Shown here: positions 49,902 through 59,254 of the stretch, piece by piece
Layout: the number at the start of each line of letters is the position of its first letter
Position numbering within the stretch: position 1 is the first letter of the stretch
DNA from: Halopseudomonas maritima
GTDB taxonomy: Bacteria > Pseudomonadota > Gammaproteobacteria > Pseudomonadales > Pseudomonadaceae
NCBI RefSeq assembly: GCF_021545785.1
Contig: NZ_CP079801.1
Coordinates: 1 to 64,000 of the forward strand
DNA length: 64,000 nt
Reading direction: 5' to 3'
Program-made: the position numbers and the translations under genes
Notes under the pieces: generated by a model
The model's input: the letters and a program-made list of their open reading frames with translations, nothing else
The model's database searches: none
Told to the model about the DNA's origin: nothing

Positions 49902-51245
49902 TCACACATCCTTGAAGCGGAACACATCGTCCTGCTGGTAGCGTTTCAGACACAGGGTAATCAACAGGCTGCGATGGGGGCGAAAGAGGTCGCGCGCCTG
50001 GTTGGCATCAAGCATCAGCGCGCCAATGTCGTCGTCGCCGTAGGTGCGGTACCCCACCTTGTTGCTGGCCAGCTCCGGGCAGGCGGTGATGCTCATGTAC
50101 AAACGGTCATCCGGCCGCTCGTACAGCGCGTACAGGCGATCGCAGTTGATTAACAGGCTGCGATATTGCTTGGCTTGGGAGTAGACGTGCACCGAACTGA
50201 CAACCTGCTCCTGCACCTGCTTGGTCAGACGGCGGTCGCGACGTGTCCGGTCATTGTTGAAGTAGAACTCGATAACGTAGTCGGTCACCGCCGCGCCCTG
50301 GTTATCGAGCACCCGAACCACCGTATTCTGGTAGGCGTTGAAATGATCGCCGGGGCGCTTACTGGCCGCCGCCGTAACGCTGGCGGTGTGCTGCTCCAGC
50401 CGCGCCCGCCAGGCGGCAAAGCCGCTGTCAGGTACCATCAGTGCCCCACAGATCAGGCTCCAGGTTATCGATTCGCGGGTGCCCCGCCCCTTGGCGGTGA
50501 TGCTGCCATGGTCCTCGCCATCAACTACCGCAAAAGCCAGCCCCTGCGCCGGTGCCTCCTGATAATCAATCTGCGGCGCGGTGCCAGCGGCCTGGCTGAA
50601 GTCGACAAGCATGCGGGCAGCCTGCAAATTGGCGGTCGAGACACGCACCGTTCCGTCGCTTCCCGGCTTGTTGGCCACGGCCGCAATACCGCTGTAACCC
50701 GCATTCCCAACCAGTACAGTGCACAAAAGACTGCCGTCGCCCAGCGGCGAGTCAGGGTTGAACAGATCCTGCTCAGCCAACTCCCAGCTGTAACTGCTGG
50801 CCAGCTCAAGCCCCTTGAGAATCTGCGCACCGGTCTCAAACAGGCGGGTACCTTTCCAGCCTTTGACCGCTCGGCCAATGACCGAGCGACCAGTATGTGC
50901 CAACGGCGAGCCAAAATTGGCCGGCGCCAACATCAGCAGCCGATGCACCGGCCGTTCGGACGCGCCGAAGCGTCGCAACCAATCGCGGATTACCAGCCCC
51001 CCGGTGCTGTGCACAATGGCGTCCACGCTGCGCGGTGAGCGTGGCAGGCCCCGGTCATCCCAGGCACGGTCCAGTGCCGCCACCAGGTCAGCGAACGTCA
51101 CCTGATCGTCGAGGGAAATGTAGTCACCGAGGTGAATATCCGCGACATCGGCGGCAATGCCGTCAGGCGGCGGGTTGGCGAGGCGCTTGGCGAGGCCTCG
51201 AAAGGAGCTGTAGCTGTCGCTCCAGCCGTGCAGGATAACCAGCAT
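49902..51245 (-). CDS. Alpha/beta-hydrolase (lipase-type) with distinct C-terminal domain
   Basis: Protein of 447 residues without a clear signal peptide. The N-terminal half has the hydrolase fold: LVILHGWSDSYSSFRGLA, then the nucleophile in VHSTGGLVIRDWL. Residues about 280-447 form a separate domain I do not recognise, with VIEFYFNNDRTRRDRRLTKQ and LYMSITACPELAS. The ATG at 51245 follows GGAG at nine bases. A GTG five codons upstream is possible. Divergent from the sulfatase gene. Confidence 0.8.
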   Translation of the reverse strand: MLVILHGWSDSYSSFRGLAKRLANPPPDGIAADVADIHLGDYISLDDQVTFADLVAALDRAWDDRGLPRSPRSVDAIVHSTGGLVIRDWLRRFGASERPVHRLLMLAPANFGSPLAHTGRSVIGRAVKGWKGTRLFETGAQILKGLELASSYSWELAEQDLFNPDSPLGDGSLLCTVLVGNAGYSGIAAVANKPGSDGTVRVSTANLQAARMLVDFSQAAGTAPQIDYQEAPAQGLAFAVVDGEDHGSITAKGRGTRESITWSLICGALMVPDSGFAAWRARLEQHTASVTAAASKRPGDHFNAYQNTVVRVLDNQGAAVTDYVIEFYFNNDRTRRDRRLTKQVQEQVVSSVHVYSQAKQYRSLLINCDRLYALYERPDDRLYMSITACPELASNKVGYRTYGDDDIGALMLDANQARDLFRPHRSLLITLCLKRYQQDDVFRFKDV

Positions 51246-51505
51246 GGGGTCGGTCTCCACGTGAACGGGGGTGGTCGGCGTGAATCAGACTGCTGGACGG
51301 CTTCTTGCCGGGTTATGTCATTGACCATAGACCGCCAGAGGCCCCTTGCAAAGCCAGAGAGCAAGACCAGTCGTCGGCACACCTCAGGAGACGCGATTGC
51401 GGCCGACTGGCTGCCAGAGACAGTCCGTTGGCTACACTCGGTCGCAGCGTCAGCCAACGCAGCCAGTGATAATGACGCCGTCAGAAGACTAATAAGGACA
51501 AGATC

Positions 51506-53293
51506 ATGCGTCGTCTGCTCTCTTTTACCTGCCTGTTTGCCCTGAGCTGCGCCTTTACTTCCGCCCTGGCGGCCAGCCGTCCCAACATACTGCTGATCGT
51601 TGCCGATGACCTGGGCTTCAGTGATCTGGGCGCCTACGGCGGGGAGATTCGCACCCCCAATATCGATCAGCTGGCCGCCGAAGGTCTGCAGTTCACCAAC
51701 TTCCATGTGGCTGCAACCTGCTCGCCAACGCGCTCGATGCTGTTGACCGGCGTGGACAACCACCTGGTCGGCATGGGCAATATGAAAGAGATCATGGCGG
51801 ACAATCAGAAGGGGCAGCCCGGCTACGAAGGCTGGCTGAACGACAGCGTGGTCACCCTCCCCAGTCTGCTGCAGGATGCCGGCTACAGTACCTACATGGC
51901 CGGCAAATGGCACTTGGGTGCCCGTGCGCAAAGTCAGCCAGTGGCGCGCGGTTTTGACCGCTCCTTTGCGTTGATGGAAAGCGGCGCAGACAACTGGGAG
52001 GCCAAGCACTACCTGCCTGGCGGCAGCGCCACCTGGATTGAAGATGGCGCGCCCGTAACCCTGCCAGAGGGCTTCTACTCCTCCTTCACCTATGCCGACA
52101 AGCTGATCAGCTATATCGACAGCGGCCGCGCGCAGGGCAAGCCCTTCTTTGGCTACCTGGCCTTTCAGGCGGTGCACGCGCCGCATCAGGTGCCCGAAGA
52201 GTACATCCGGGGCTATGAGACGCTGTACGAGGCAGGCTGGGACCGGATCCGGGCAGATCGCTACCAGCGCCAGTTGGCCAGCGGCCTGCTGCCCGACAGC
52301 GGCGACAACCCGGTGACGAATGACTGGGGCACCTTCTATCAGCGCACCCACATCGAGTGGGACTCGCTGGGGGACGATGAAAAGGCCTACCGCACTCGCC
52401 AAATGGCGGTGTTTGCCGGCATGGCCGAAGCCATGGATCAAAGCGTGGGCAAGGTCATCCGTTATCTCAAGGGCAGTGGTCAGTACGACAACACCCTGAT
52501 TCTGTTCATGAGTGACAATGGCGGCGAGTCCACCGTGCTGCGGGAAGTCGCCCCACTGTTCTACCGCCTGCGCTACAACACCGACGTCGAAGTACTCGGC
52601 GCCCCCGGCAGCTACAGCGAATACGGCCCTGGCTGGGCCTATGCCTCCAACACGCCCTTCTACTCCTACAAGGGCTCGCCGTTCAGCGGGGGCATGCGCG
52701 TACCGCTGATCGTCAGCCAACCGGGACACATCACCCCCGGCACCCGAACCCACAGCTTTGGGTATGTCACCGACATCGCCCCGACCCTGCTGGACATGGC
52801 AGGCATCGCGCAGCCCGATGGCGATTATCGCGGCCAGAGGGTGCACCCGATCATGGGCACCAGCATGCGCGCGCTGCTGGAAGGCAAAGCCGAGCGCGTG
52901 CATGCGCCGGACCATCCCACCGTGTACGAGCTGGCCGGCGGCATCGCGGTCTGGCTGGGCGACTACAAGCTGGTTAGCTCCAGTACCAGCGCCATACCCG
53001 CACGCACCGGACCGCAACTGTTCAACGTCAAACAAGACCCGCTGGAGCGCCATAACCTGGCCGAGCAGCAGCCCGAGAAGGTAGCGCAGTTGATGCAGAT
53101 CTATCGCGAATACGTTGAGCGCAATCAGGTCATTGAAGTCCCGGCGGATTACCGCGCCTGGGAGCAGGTAAAGAAAAACGGTCGAGAGCAGTTCATCGCC
53201 AACCATCGCTTGAGTCTGGTGCTGTTCGCCCTGGCAGTCATTGGCCTTGTCGTTGGCGGTGGATGGCTGCTGGCGCGTCGATGCCGTCAGTAA
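51506..53293 (+). CDS. Cys-type sulfatase with C-terminal membrane anchor
   Basis: Arylsulfatase-family hydrolase of 595 residues. A signal peptide (LLSFTCLFALSCAFTSALA) leads to the first metal-site motif, NILLIVADDLGFSDLG. The CSPTR motif in ATCSPTRSMLLTG holds the Cys converted to formylglycine. Further active-site text is TYMAGKWHLG and MSDNGGE. The C-terminal 30 residues form a hydrophobic helix (VLFALAVIGLVVGGGWLLA) and a basic tail, an inner-membrane anchor. A good AAGGA lies before the start. The enzyme needs a separate maturase, not seen here. Substrate unknown. Confidence 0.92.
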   Translation: MRRLLSFTCLFALSCAFTSALAASRPNILLIVADDLGFSDLGAYGGEIRTPNIDQLAAEGLQFTNFHVAATCSPTRSMLLTGVDNHLVGMGNMKEIMADNQKGQPGYEGWLNDSVVTLPSLLQDAGYSTYMAGKWHLGARAQSQPVARGFDRSFALMESGADNWEAKHYLPGGSATWIEDGAPVTLPEGFYSSFTYADKLISYIDSGRAQGKPFFGYLAFQAVHAPHQVPEEYIRGYETLYEAGWDRIRADRYQRQLASGLLPDSGDNPVTNDWGTFYQRTHIEWDSLGDDEKAYRTRQMAVFAGMAEAMDQSVGKVIRYLKGSGQYDNTLILFMSDNGGESTVLREVAPLFYRLRYNTDVEVLGAPGSYSEYGPGWAYASNTPFYSYKGSPFSGGMRVPLIVSQPGHITPGTRTHSFGYVTDIAPTLLDMAGIAQPDGDYRGQRVHPIMGTSMRALLEGKAERVHAPDHPTVYELAGGIAVWLGDYKLVSSSTSAIPARTGPQLFNVKQDPLERHNLAEQQPEKVAQLMQIYREYVERNQVIEVPADYRAWEQVKKNGREQFIANHRLSLVLFALAVIGLVVGGGWLLARRCRQ

Positions 53294-53433
53294 CCAGGCA
53301 GATCACCGCAGCCAATAGGGTTTGATACGCGGGCTGATTCAATCTGGCGGCCGGCGCTGGTCTGGGGATAGGGTCAGCTCTGAGTATTCATTCGGCGATG
53401 CTGTAATGTGTCGCCCTCTTTCAGGGAGGCCAT

Positions 53434-54123
53434 ATGAGTCTGGCCAAGGCGTTTTTTGATGTCGGACTGTTTACCAATCAGCGTGAGCTGCAGCAACAGT
53501 TCTGGAGTGAGCAGGTTGGACTGACCTTTGACCATACGCTCAAGCTCGGCGGTGGCGTTTTGCAGCATCGCTATAACGCGGGTATTGCGGTGCTCAAGCT
53601 CAATGACGCACGCGACAGCTTGCCAGCGCCAGGCACAGGCCCAATCGTCGAGCTGCTGGTCGCTACAGCCGGCGCCAGCGCGCCGCGCGCACTCACGGAC
53701 CCGGACGGCAACCGCGTAACGCTAGTGCCCCCTGGCCATGACGGCATTCAGGGCCTGGCTGTGCGCCTGCGGGTCACGGACCCTGCACGCAGCCGCGCCT
53801 TCTACGAACAGGTGCTGGGCTGCGTACCCGAGCCCAATGGTGCGCTACGTTGCGGCGAAGCCCTGCTGCTTCTGGAACAGGGCGACAGCGCGGCCGCTGC
53901 GGGCGATGCGCCGCTGGCCGCCGTAGGTTTGCGCTATCTGACCTTGCAGGTATTTGACTGTGACGCGGCCTATGCCAGCGCGTTGGCCTGCGGCGCAGAA
54001 GGCGCCAAGGCGCCGGTAACGCTGGGCAGTACCGCGCGCATCGCGTTCATCCGTGATCCCGACGGGGTGTGGATTGAGCTGTCGGAACGCGCCTCGGTCA
54101 CCGGCAAGGCAGTCAGCGAGTAA
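53434..54123 (+). CDS. VOC-superfamily (glyoxalase/bleomycin resistance) protein with two modules
   Basis: Protein of 229 residues with two VOC modules. The first is FFDVGLFTNQRELQQQFWSE to LTDPDGNRVTLVPPG, and the second is GLAVRLRVTDPARSRAFYEQ to FIRDPDGVWIELSE, with the conserved DPDG followed by a Glu as a metal ligand. The start ATG follows GGGAGG. Function (lyase, dioxygenase or binding protein) is not fixed by the fold. It is convergent with the thioesterase gene, ending next to it. Confidence 0.87.
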   Translation: MSLAKAFFDVGLFTNQRELQQQFWSEQVGLTFDHTLKLGGGVLQHRYNAGIAVLKLNDARDSLPAPGTGPIVELLVATAGASAPRALTDPDGNRVTLVPPGHDGIQGLAVRLRVTDPARSRAFYEQVLGCVPEPNGALRCGEALLLLEQGDSAAAAGDAPLAAVGLRYLTLQVFDCDAAYASALACGAEGAKAPVTLGSTARIAFIRDPDGVWIELSERASVTGKAVSE

Positions 54124-54624
54124 TTAACCGCACAGATAGGTGCCGGTGCCAACAGCAATCAAGGTGCCGTCGTTGGCGTGCAGTTCAGAGCGCACCACGC
54201 CCACTTTGTTGCCCGAGCGCAGCGGCACAGAAGTGCAGACAAACTGCTCGCCCCGCCCCGGGCGCAGGTAGTCGACGCGCAGGTCGATCGTGCCCAGCTT
54301 GGACAGACGCATCATGCGCTCCTGCACCGTAAGGTGCGCGTGCCGGTCAAAGGCGCCAATCAGCGCCATGGCACCACCGCAGACATCAATCAATGACGAG
54401 ATGGCCCCGCCATGCAAAATGCCTTGGGTGAAGTTGCCGATCAGCTCGGGGCGCATCGCCAGGCTCATCGCCACGCAGTCGCGGCGCAGCTCGTCGATCT
54501 CGATACCCAGATGACGATTGAACGGGATACGGTTAAAAAAGCCATAGACCGCCTGGGACAGCTCCTCGGGCAGAACATCAGTGGCGGGGTCAATGGTTGG
54601 CGGCAAGGCAGCAGACTCAGTCAT
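54124..54624 (-). CDS. PaaI-type thioesterase (hotdog fold)
   Basis: Protein of 166 residues with one hotdog domain. The helix motif GILHGGAISSLIDVCGGAMA and the strand text LRVDYLRPGRGE match the PaaI/YiiD group, which hydrolyses acyl-CoA thioesters. I chose the ATG at 54624 behind CAGGAG. The longer frame extends over that site. The gene is next to cysG but separated from it by about 110 bases. Confidence 0.9.
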   Translation of the reverse strand: MTESAALPPTIDPATDVLPEELSQAVYGFFNRIPFNRHLGIEIDELRRDCVAMSLAMRPELIGNFTQGILHGGAISSLIDVCGGAMALIGAFDRHAHLTVQERMMRLSKLGTIDLRVDYLRPGRGEQFVCTSVPLRSGNKVGVVRSELHANDGTLIAVGTGTYLCG

Positions 54625-54735
54625 GAAAAACTCCTGAAACAGTCCTGCCACCCTGCCCTATTTGCGGTTGCCCTGCCAGAGAGCAAAACAAAATGTCCTG
54701 TATTTGGCAGAAATGACGCTACCGGCAAACACTTA

Positions 54736-56148
54736 CTACAAAACACCCTGCGGCGCGGGGCCGTCCGGCGGGGAAAACCATTTGAGCTTGTCGTGCAGCG
54801 ACACCACCTCGCCCACGATCAGCAGCGTCGGCGGCTTGATGGTTTCGTTGGCGATACGGTCCGGCATATCCGCCAGAGTGCCAATCAAAACCCGCTGGTT
54901 AACCGTGGTGCCCTGCTGCACCAGCGCAATCGGCGTATCGGCGCCGCGGCCATGGGCGATCAGTTGGCTGCAGATCTCCGGCAACCCTACCAGGCCCATG
55001 TAGAACACTAGCGTCTGGCCTGGCGCCACCAGGTCTCCCCAGGGCAGATTGGTGCTACCGTCTTTCAGGTGCCCGGTGACAAAGCGCACCGACTGGGCGT
55101 GATCACGGTGGGTAAGCGGGATGCCGGCGTAGGCCGAACAGCCGTTGGCAGCGGTGATACCCGGCACCACCTGAAAGGGTACGCCGTGGGCCGCCAACTC
55201 TTCGATCTCTTCCCCGCCACGGCCAAAGATGAACGGGTCACCCCCCTTGAGGCGCAGCACCCGCTTGCCTTCGCGGGCCAGGCGCACCAACAGTTGGTTG
55301 ATCTCCTCCTGCGGCACAGCGTGGTTGCTGCGCGCCTTGCCGACGTAAATGCGCTCGGCGTCTCGGCGGCACAGGTCAATGATCGCAGGCGGCACTAGCC
55401 GGTCGTGCAGCACCACATCGGCTTGCTGCATCAAGCGCAGGGCGCGAAAGGTCAGCAGATCCGGATCACCAGGGCCCGCGCCAACCAGGTAAACCTCGCC
55501 CTGATAGGCCTGTCCGCGTTCATCCTGCAGGCGCTGCTGCAACAGCTCGGCAGCCTGCTCGTCGCGGCCGGCAAACACATGCTCGGCCACCTCGCCCTGA
55601 AAGATGTTCTCCCAAAACGCACGACGCTGATTAATAGTCGGTAACGCGCTTTTAACCTGCTGACGAAAGCGTTTTGCCAGCTGCGCGAGCCGGCCGTAAG
55701 CCGCCGGAAACAGGGTTTCAATGCGCGCCCTGCTCAGCCGGGCCAATACCGGCGCATGACTGCCGCTGGAGACCGCGATCAATAGCGGCGAACGATCAAC
55801 AATGGCAGGAAAGATCACCGTGCACAGCTGCGGCGCATCTACCGCGTTGACCGGAATGCGCAGCGCCTGGGCATCAGCGGATACCTGCGCGTTAAGCACA
55901 TCATCGTCGGTGGCGGCGATCACCAGCACGGCATCGTCCAGATCACTCGATTGATAGCCGCCTTCACGCACCGCGCCTTGGGTGCTGGCGACCAGCTCGC
56001 GCAATACTGGTTCGATCTCGGGTGCGACCACATACAAGGCAGCGCCTGCCTCACTCAGCAGGCGCGCTTTGCGCAGGGCGATTTCGCCACCGCCGACCAC
56101 CAGCACGCGGCGGCCAGCCAAGTTATGAAACAGCGGCAGAAATTCCAT
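54736..56148 (-). CDS. cysG: Siroheme synthase (multifunctional)
   Basis: Protein of 470 residues joining the two halves of siroheme synthesis. The N-terminal half is a dehydrogenase/ferrochelatase with the NAD-binding GGGEIALRKARLL. The C-terminal half is uroporphyrinogen III C-methyltransferase, with YLVGAGPGDPDLLT, VLRLKGGDPFIFGRGGEE and the ending LIVGEVV. It makes siroheme for sulfite and nitrite reductases. It follows serS after 78 bases, with a hairpin between. Confidence 0.96.
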   Translation of the reverse strand: MEFLPLFHNLAGRRVLVVGGGEIALRKARLLSEAGAALYVVAPEIEPVLRELVASTQGAVREGGYQSSDLDDAVLVIAATDDDVLNAQVSADAQALRIPVNAVDAPQLCTVIFPAIVDRSPLLIAVSSGSHAPVLARLSRARIETLFPAAYGRLAQLAKRFRQQVKSALPTINQRRAFWENIFQGEVAEHVFAGRDEQAAELLQQRLQDERGQAYQGEVYLVGAGPGDPDLLTFRALRLMQQADVVLHDRLVPPAIIDLCRRDAERIYVGKARSNHAVPQEEINQLLVRLAREGKRVLRLKGGDPFIFGRGGEEIEELAAHGVPFQVVPGITAANGCSAYAGIPLTHRDHAQSVRFVTGHLKDGSTNLPWGDLVAPGQTLVFYMGLVGLPEICSQLIAHGRGADTPIALVQQGTTVNQRVLIGTLADMPDRIANETIKPPTLLIVGEVVSLHDKLKWFSPPDGPAPQGVL

Positions 56149-56182
56149 ACAGGTGCGTCTCGTTTACCAGGTCATAACGGCA

Positions 56183-56207
56183 AAGCGGGAGCTCAAGGCT
56201 CCCGCTT
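56183..56207 (-). terminator. Hairpin between serS and cysG
   Basis: AAGCGGGAGC (56183-56192) and GCTCCCGCTT (56198-56207) form a 10-bp stem around a 5-base loop, 20 bases after the serS stop codon. The T run is short (TTT), so it could reduce but not stop transcription into cysG. Confidence 0.5.
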
Positions 56208-56226
56208 GGGGGTTGGTTCGGCCAGC

Positions 56227-57510
56227 TTAGCCGATGCGTTCGACGCCACCCATGTAGCTGCGCAGGGCTTGCGGCACTTCGATACTGCCATCGGCCTGCT
56301 GGTAGTTTTCCAGCACTGCCACGAGGGTACGCCCTACTGCCAGGCCTGAGCCGTTGAGCGTGTGCACCAGCTCCGGCTTGCCGGTTTCAGGGTTACGCCA
56401 GCGAGCCTGCATGCGGCGCGCCTGGAAATCACCACAGTTGGAGCAGGAGGAAATCTCGCGGTACTTGCCCTGGCTCGGAATCCAGACCTCCAGGTCATAG
56501 GTCTGCTGGGCGCTGAAGCCCATGTCGCCGGTGCACAGCGCCATGGCGCGGTATGGCAGTTCCAGACGCTTGAGCACATCTTCGGCGTGACCGGTCAGTT
56601 CTTCCAGTGCAGCAGCGGACTCCTGCGGGCGGACGATTTGCACCATCTCTACCTTGTCGAACTGGTGCTGGCGAATCATGCCGCGGGTATCACGACCGGC
56701 CGAGCCGGCTTCGCTGCGGAAGCACGGGGTATGGGCGGTCAGTTTGAGTGGCAGCTCCTCAGCACCGAGAATGCTCTGGCTGACGATGTTGGTCAGCGAG
56801 ACCTCGGCAGTCGGGATCAGGTACAGGTCCCGTTGATCTTCACCACGGCTGATCTTGAACAGGTCTTCTTCAAACTTCGGCAGCTGACCGGTGCCCTGCA
56901 GCGCCTCGGCCTGCACCAGATAAGGCGTATAGGCCTCTTCATAGCCGTGTTCGTTGACGTGCAGATCCAGCATGAACTGCGCGAGCGCGCGGTGCAGTCG
57001 GGCAATCGGGCCGCGCATCAAGGCAAAGCGTGCGCCGGACAGCTTGGCGGCGGTCTCAAAATCCAGATAACCGTGTTGCTCGCCCAGCGCCACGTGGTCC
57101 TTTACCTCAAAGTCGAAGCTGCGCGGCGTGCCCCAGCGGCGCACTTCAACGTTCTCGTCTTCGCTCTCACCCACCGGCACAGATTCAGCCGGCAGGTTGG
57201 GCATGCTCAGCAGCAGCGCGTCCAGCTCCTGCTGGATGCCCTCAAGCTCCTGCTTGGCCTCAGCCAGCTCGGTGCCCATACGGTCGACATCGGCCAGCAG
57301 TGGCTGGATATCCTCACCGCGTGCCTTGGCCTGCCCGATCGACTTGGAGCGACTGTTGCGTTCGGCCTGCAGGGTTTCGGTGTGGGTCTGCACAGCCTTG
57401 CGGCGAGACTCCAGCGCATCGAGCTGGGCCAGATCCAGCGCAAAGCCACGGGTGGCCAGGCGCTCGGCGAGCAGTTGCGGTTGGGTACGAACGAGTTTGG
57501 CATCAAGCAT
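56227..57510 (-). CDS. serS: Seryl-tRNA synthetase
   Basis: Class II aminoacyl-tRNA synthetase of 427 residues charging tRNA-Ser and tRNA-Sec. The N-terminal coiled-coil arm (LDALESRRKAVQTHTETLQAERNS, split by turn) binds the long variable arm of the tRNA. Motif 2 lies in CFRSEAGSAGRDTRGMIRQH and motif 3 in GSGLAVGRTLVAVLEN, with EISSCSNCGDFQARRM between them. A tRNA-Ser gene is elsewhere in this window (33625). Order crcB-serS-cysG is that of Pseudomonas. Confidence 0.97.
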   Translation of the reverse strand: MLDAKLVRTQPQLLAERLATRGFALDLAQLDALESRRKAVQTHTETLQAERNSRSKSIGQAKARGEDIQPLLADVDRMGTELAEAKQELEGIQQELDALLLSMPNLPAESVPVGESEDENVEVRRWGTPRSFDFEVKDHVALGEQHGYLDFETAAKLSGARFALMRGPIARLHRALAQFMLDLHVNEHGYEEAYTPYLVQAEALQGTGQLPKFEEDLFKISRGEDQRDLYLIPTAEVSLTNIVSQSILGAEELPLKLTAHTPCFRSEAGSAGRDTRGMIRQHQFDKVEMVQIVRPQESAAALEELTGHAEDVLKRLELPYRAMALCTGDMGFSAQQTYDLEVWIPSQGKYREISSCSNCGDFQARRMQARWRNPETGKPELVHTLNGSGLAVGRTLVAVLENYQQADGSIEVPQALRSYMGGVERIG

Positions 57511-57549
57511 GGGTGATCATCATCTTTTGCAGTTTCAGGTGACGGCTGG

Positions 57550-57921
57550 TCAGCGTGTCAGCGACAGCCCAGCCCAGGTGGCGAGCAGGCCGATACAGAC
57601 ACTGAGCAAAACATAGCCCAGAGCCAACAGGCCCTCGCCGTTCTCCAGCAGCCGCAGCGTATCCAGAGAAAAGGTCGAAAAGGTAGTAAAGGCGCCAAGC
57701 AAGCCGGTGACCAGCAATTGCCGCAGTACCGGCGAGAGCTCCGGGCGCTCCAGCCACAGGCCGTATAGTACACCGATCAGCAGGCATCCGAGCAGATTCA
57801 CCAGCAAGGTGGGTAACGGAAACAGCTTGGGCCAGTGCGCCATGGACCACTGCGCCACGCCAAAGCGCGCCAGGGCACCTAGCGCCCCGCCCAGCATAAC
57901 CGCCATACACAGCTTAATCAT
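57550..57921 (-). CDS. crcB: Fluoride ion channel Fluc
   Basis: Small inner-membrane protein of 123 residues with four helices that forms a dual-topology dimer and exports fluoride. It has the conserved GALGALARFGV, LLVNLLGCLLIG and GAFTTFSTFS motifs, the last including the Phe residues of the pore. The ATG at 57921 follows GGAGG. It overlaps the rarA end, so it is expressed with rarA. No fluoride riboswitch was recognised upstream. Confidence 0.93.
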   Translation of the reverse strand: MIKLCMAVMLGGALGALARFGVAQWSMAHWPKLFPLPTLLVNLLGCLLIGVLYGLWLERPELSPVLRQLLVTGLLGAFTTFSTFSLDTLRLLENGEGLLALGYVLLSVCIGLLATWAGLSLTR

Positions 57922-59254
57922 CCGACCTCCGTTGCCTGCTACTGGCGGCATCCAGGGCGCGCAGGTGTTGCAGCTTCTGAGCAATCTTCAATTCCAGGCC
58001 GCGTGGCACCGGCTGGTAATACTGACGCGGCTCAAGCGCTTCAGGGAAGTAATCTTCACCGGCGGCGTAGGCCTCCGGTTCATCGTGAGCATAGCGATAG
58101 CCATCGCTGTAGCCCAACTCCTTCATCAGCTTGGTCGGCGCGTTACGCAGATGCAGCGGTACCTCCAGCGAGCCCTGGCCGGCAACATCGCGCATTGCGC
58201 TGTTGAACGCGTTGTATACCGCGTTGCTCTTGGGTGCACAGGCCAGATAGGTGATTGCCTGGGCAACGGCCAGCTCACCCTCGGGACTGCCGAGACGCTC
58301 TTGTACGTCCCAGGCATTAAGGCACAACGTCAGCGCTCTGGGATCAGCGTTGCCGATATCTTCGCTGGCCATTCTTACCACGCGCCGGGCGATGTAGAGC
58401 GGGTCGCAGCCGCCGTCGAGCATGCGGGCAAACCAGTAAAGCGCCGCATCAGGGTTGGAGCCGCGCACAGATTTGTGCAAGGCCGAGATCTGATCGTAAA
58501 AGGCTTCGCCGCCCTTGTCGAAACGTCGGCGGTTGTCGCTGAGCAGCTCGCCGAGCAACTCCACCTCGATGACACCGCCCTGCTCCACCAGGTCGGCGGC
58601 AATCTCCAGCAAGTTCAGCAATCGCCGCGCGTCTCCGTCACTGGCATCGAGCAGCAACTGGCGCGCTTGCGGGCTGAGCTGCAACTGCAGTGCACCAAGG
58701 CCGCGCTCCATGTCCTCCAGGGCACGGTCCAGCAGCCCGCTCAAGGCTTCTTCGTCCAGGCCCTTGAGTACGTAGACCCGAGCGCGGGACAACAAGGCGT
58801 TGTTCAGCTCAAAGGACGGGTTTTCGGTGGTGGCGCCAATAAACAGCAGGGTGCCGTCTTCAACATAGGGCAGAAAGGCATCCTGCTGCGCCTTGTTGAA
58901 GCGGTGCACTTCATCAACAAACAGGATGGTCCGCCGCCCGTTGGCTGCGTAGTTCTGCCGAGCGATATCAACTGCCTGGCGAATATCCTTCACGCCGGCC
59001 AGGACCGCAGAGAGAGTTTCAAAGTGAGCGTCGGTAACGGTGGCGATCAGGCGGGCCAAGGTTGTCTTACCGACGCCGGGTGGCCCCCAGAAAATCATTG
59101 AGTGCAGTGCGCCCTGCTCCAACGCCGTGCGCAGCGGGCGGCCGGCGCCCAGCAGATGCGACTGGCCCGCGTATTCATCCAGATTGCGCGGGCGCATGCG
59201 CGCAGCCAGCGGCTCGCGCGGCGCCGGCGGCGCGAATAGACCGCCGTTATTCAC
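57914..59254 (-). CDS. rarA: Replication-associated recombination protein A (AAA+ ATPase)
   Basis: AAA+ ATPase of 446 residues, also called MgsA, which works at stalled replication forks. Walker A is GPPGVGKTT, Walker B is LFVDEVHRF, and GATTENPSFE is the sensor region. The C-terminal MgsA domain has YWFARMLDGGCDPLYIARRV. The start is GTG, overlapping the lolA stop as GTGA. The next ATG is downstream of conserved text (EPLAARMRP) and less likely. Confidence 0.95.
   Translation of the reverse strand: MNNGGLFAPPAPREPLAARMRPRNLDEYAGQSHLLGAGRPLRTALEQGALHSMIFWGPPGVGKTTLARLIATVTDAHFETLSAVLAGVKDIRQAVDIARQNYAANGRRTILFVDEVHRFNKAQQDAFLPYVEDGTLLFIGATTENPSFELNNALLSRARVYVLKGLDEEALSGLLDRALEDMERGLGALQLQLSPQARQLLLDASDGDARRLLNLLEIAADLVEQGGVIEVELLGELLSDNRRRFDKGGEAFYDQISALHKSVRGSNPDAALYWFARMLDGGCDPLYIARRVVRMASEDIGNADPRALTLCLNAWDVQERLGSPEGELAVAQAITYLACAPKSNAVYNAFNSAMRDVAGQGSLEVPLHLRNAPTKLMKELGYSDGYRYAHDEPEAYAAGEDYFPEALEPRQYYQPVPRGLELKIAQKLQHLRALDAASSRQRRSDD

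Noticed and set aside
51098..53206. 702-codon open frame on the minus strand opposite the sulfatase gene
   Set aside because: The sulfatase on the plus strand has all catalytic motifs, a ribosome site and a signal peptide; the antisense translation has none and overlaps the lipase gene in another frame.
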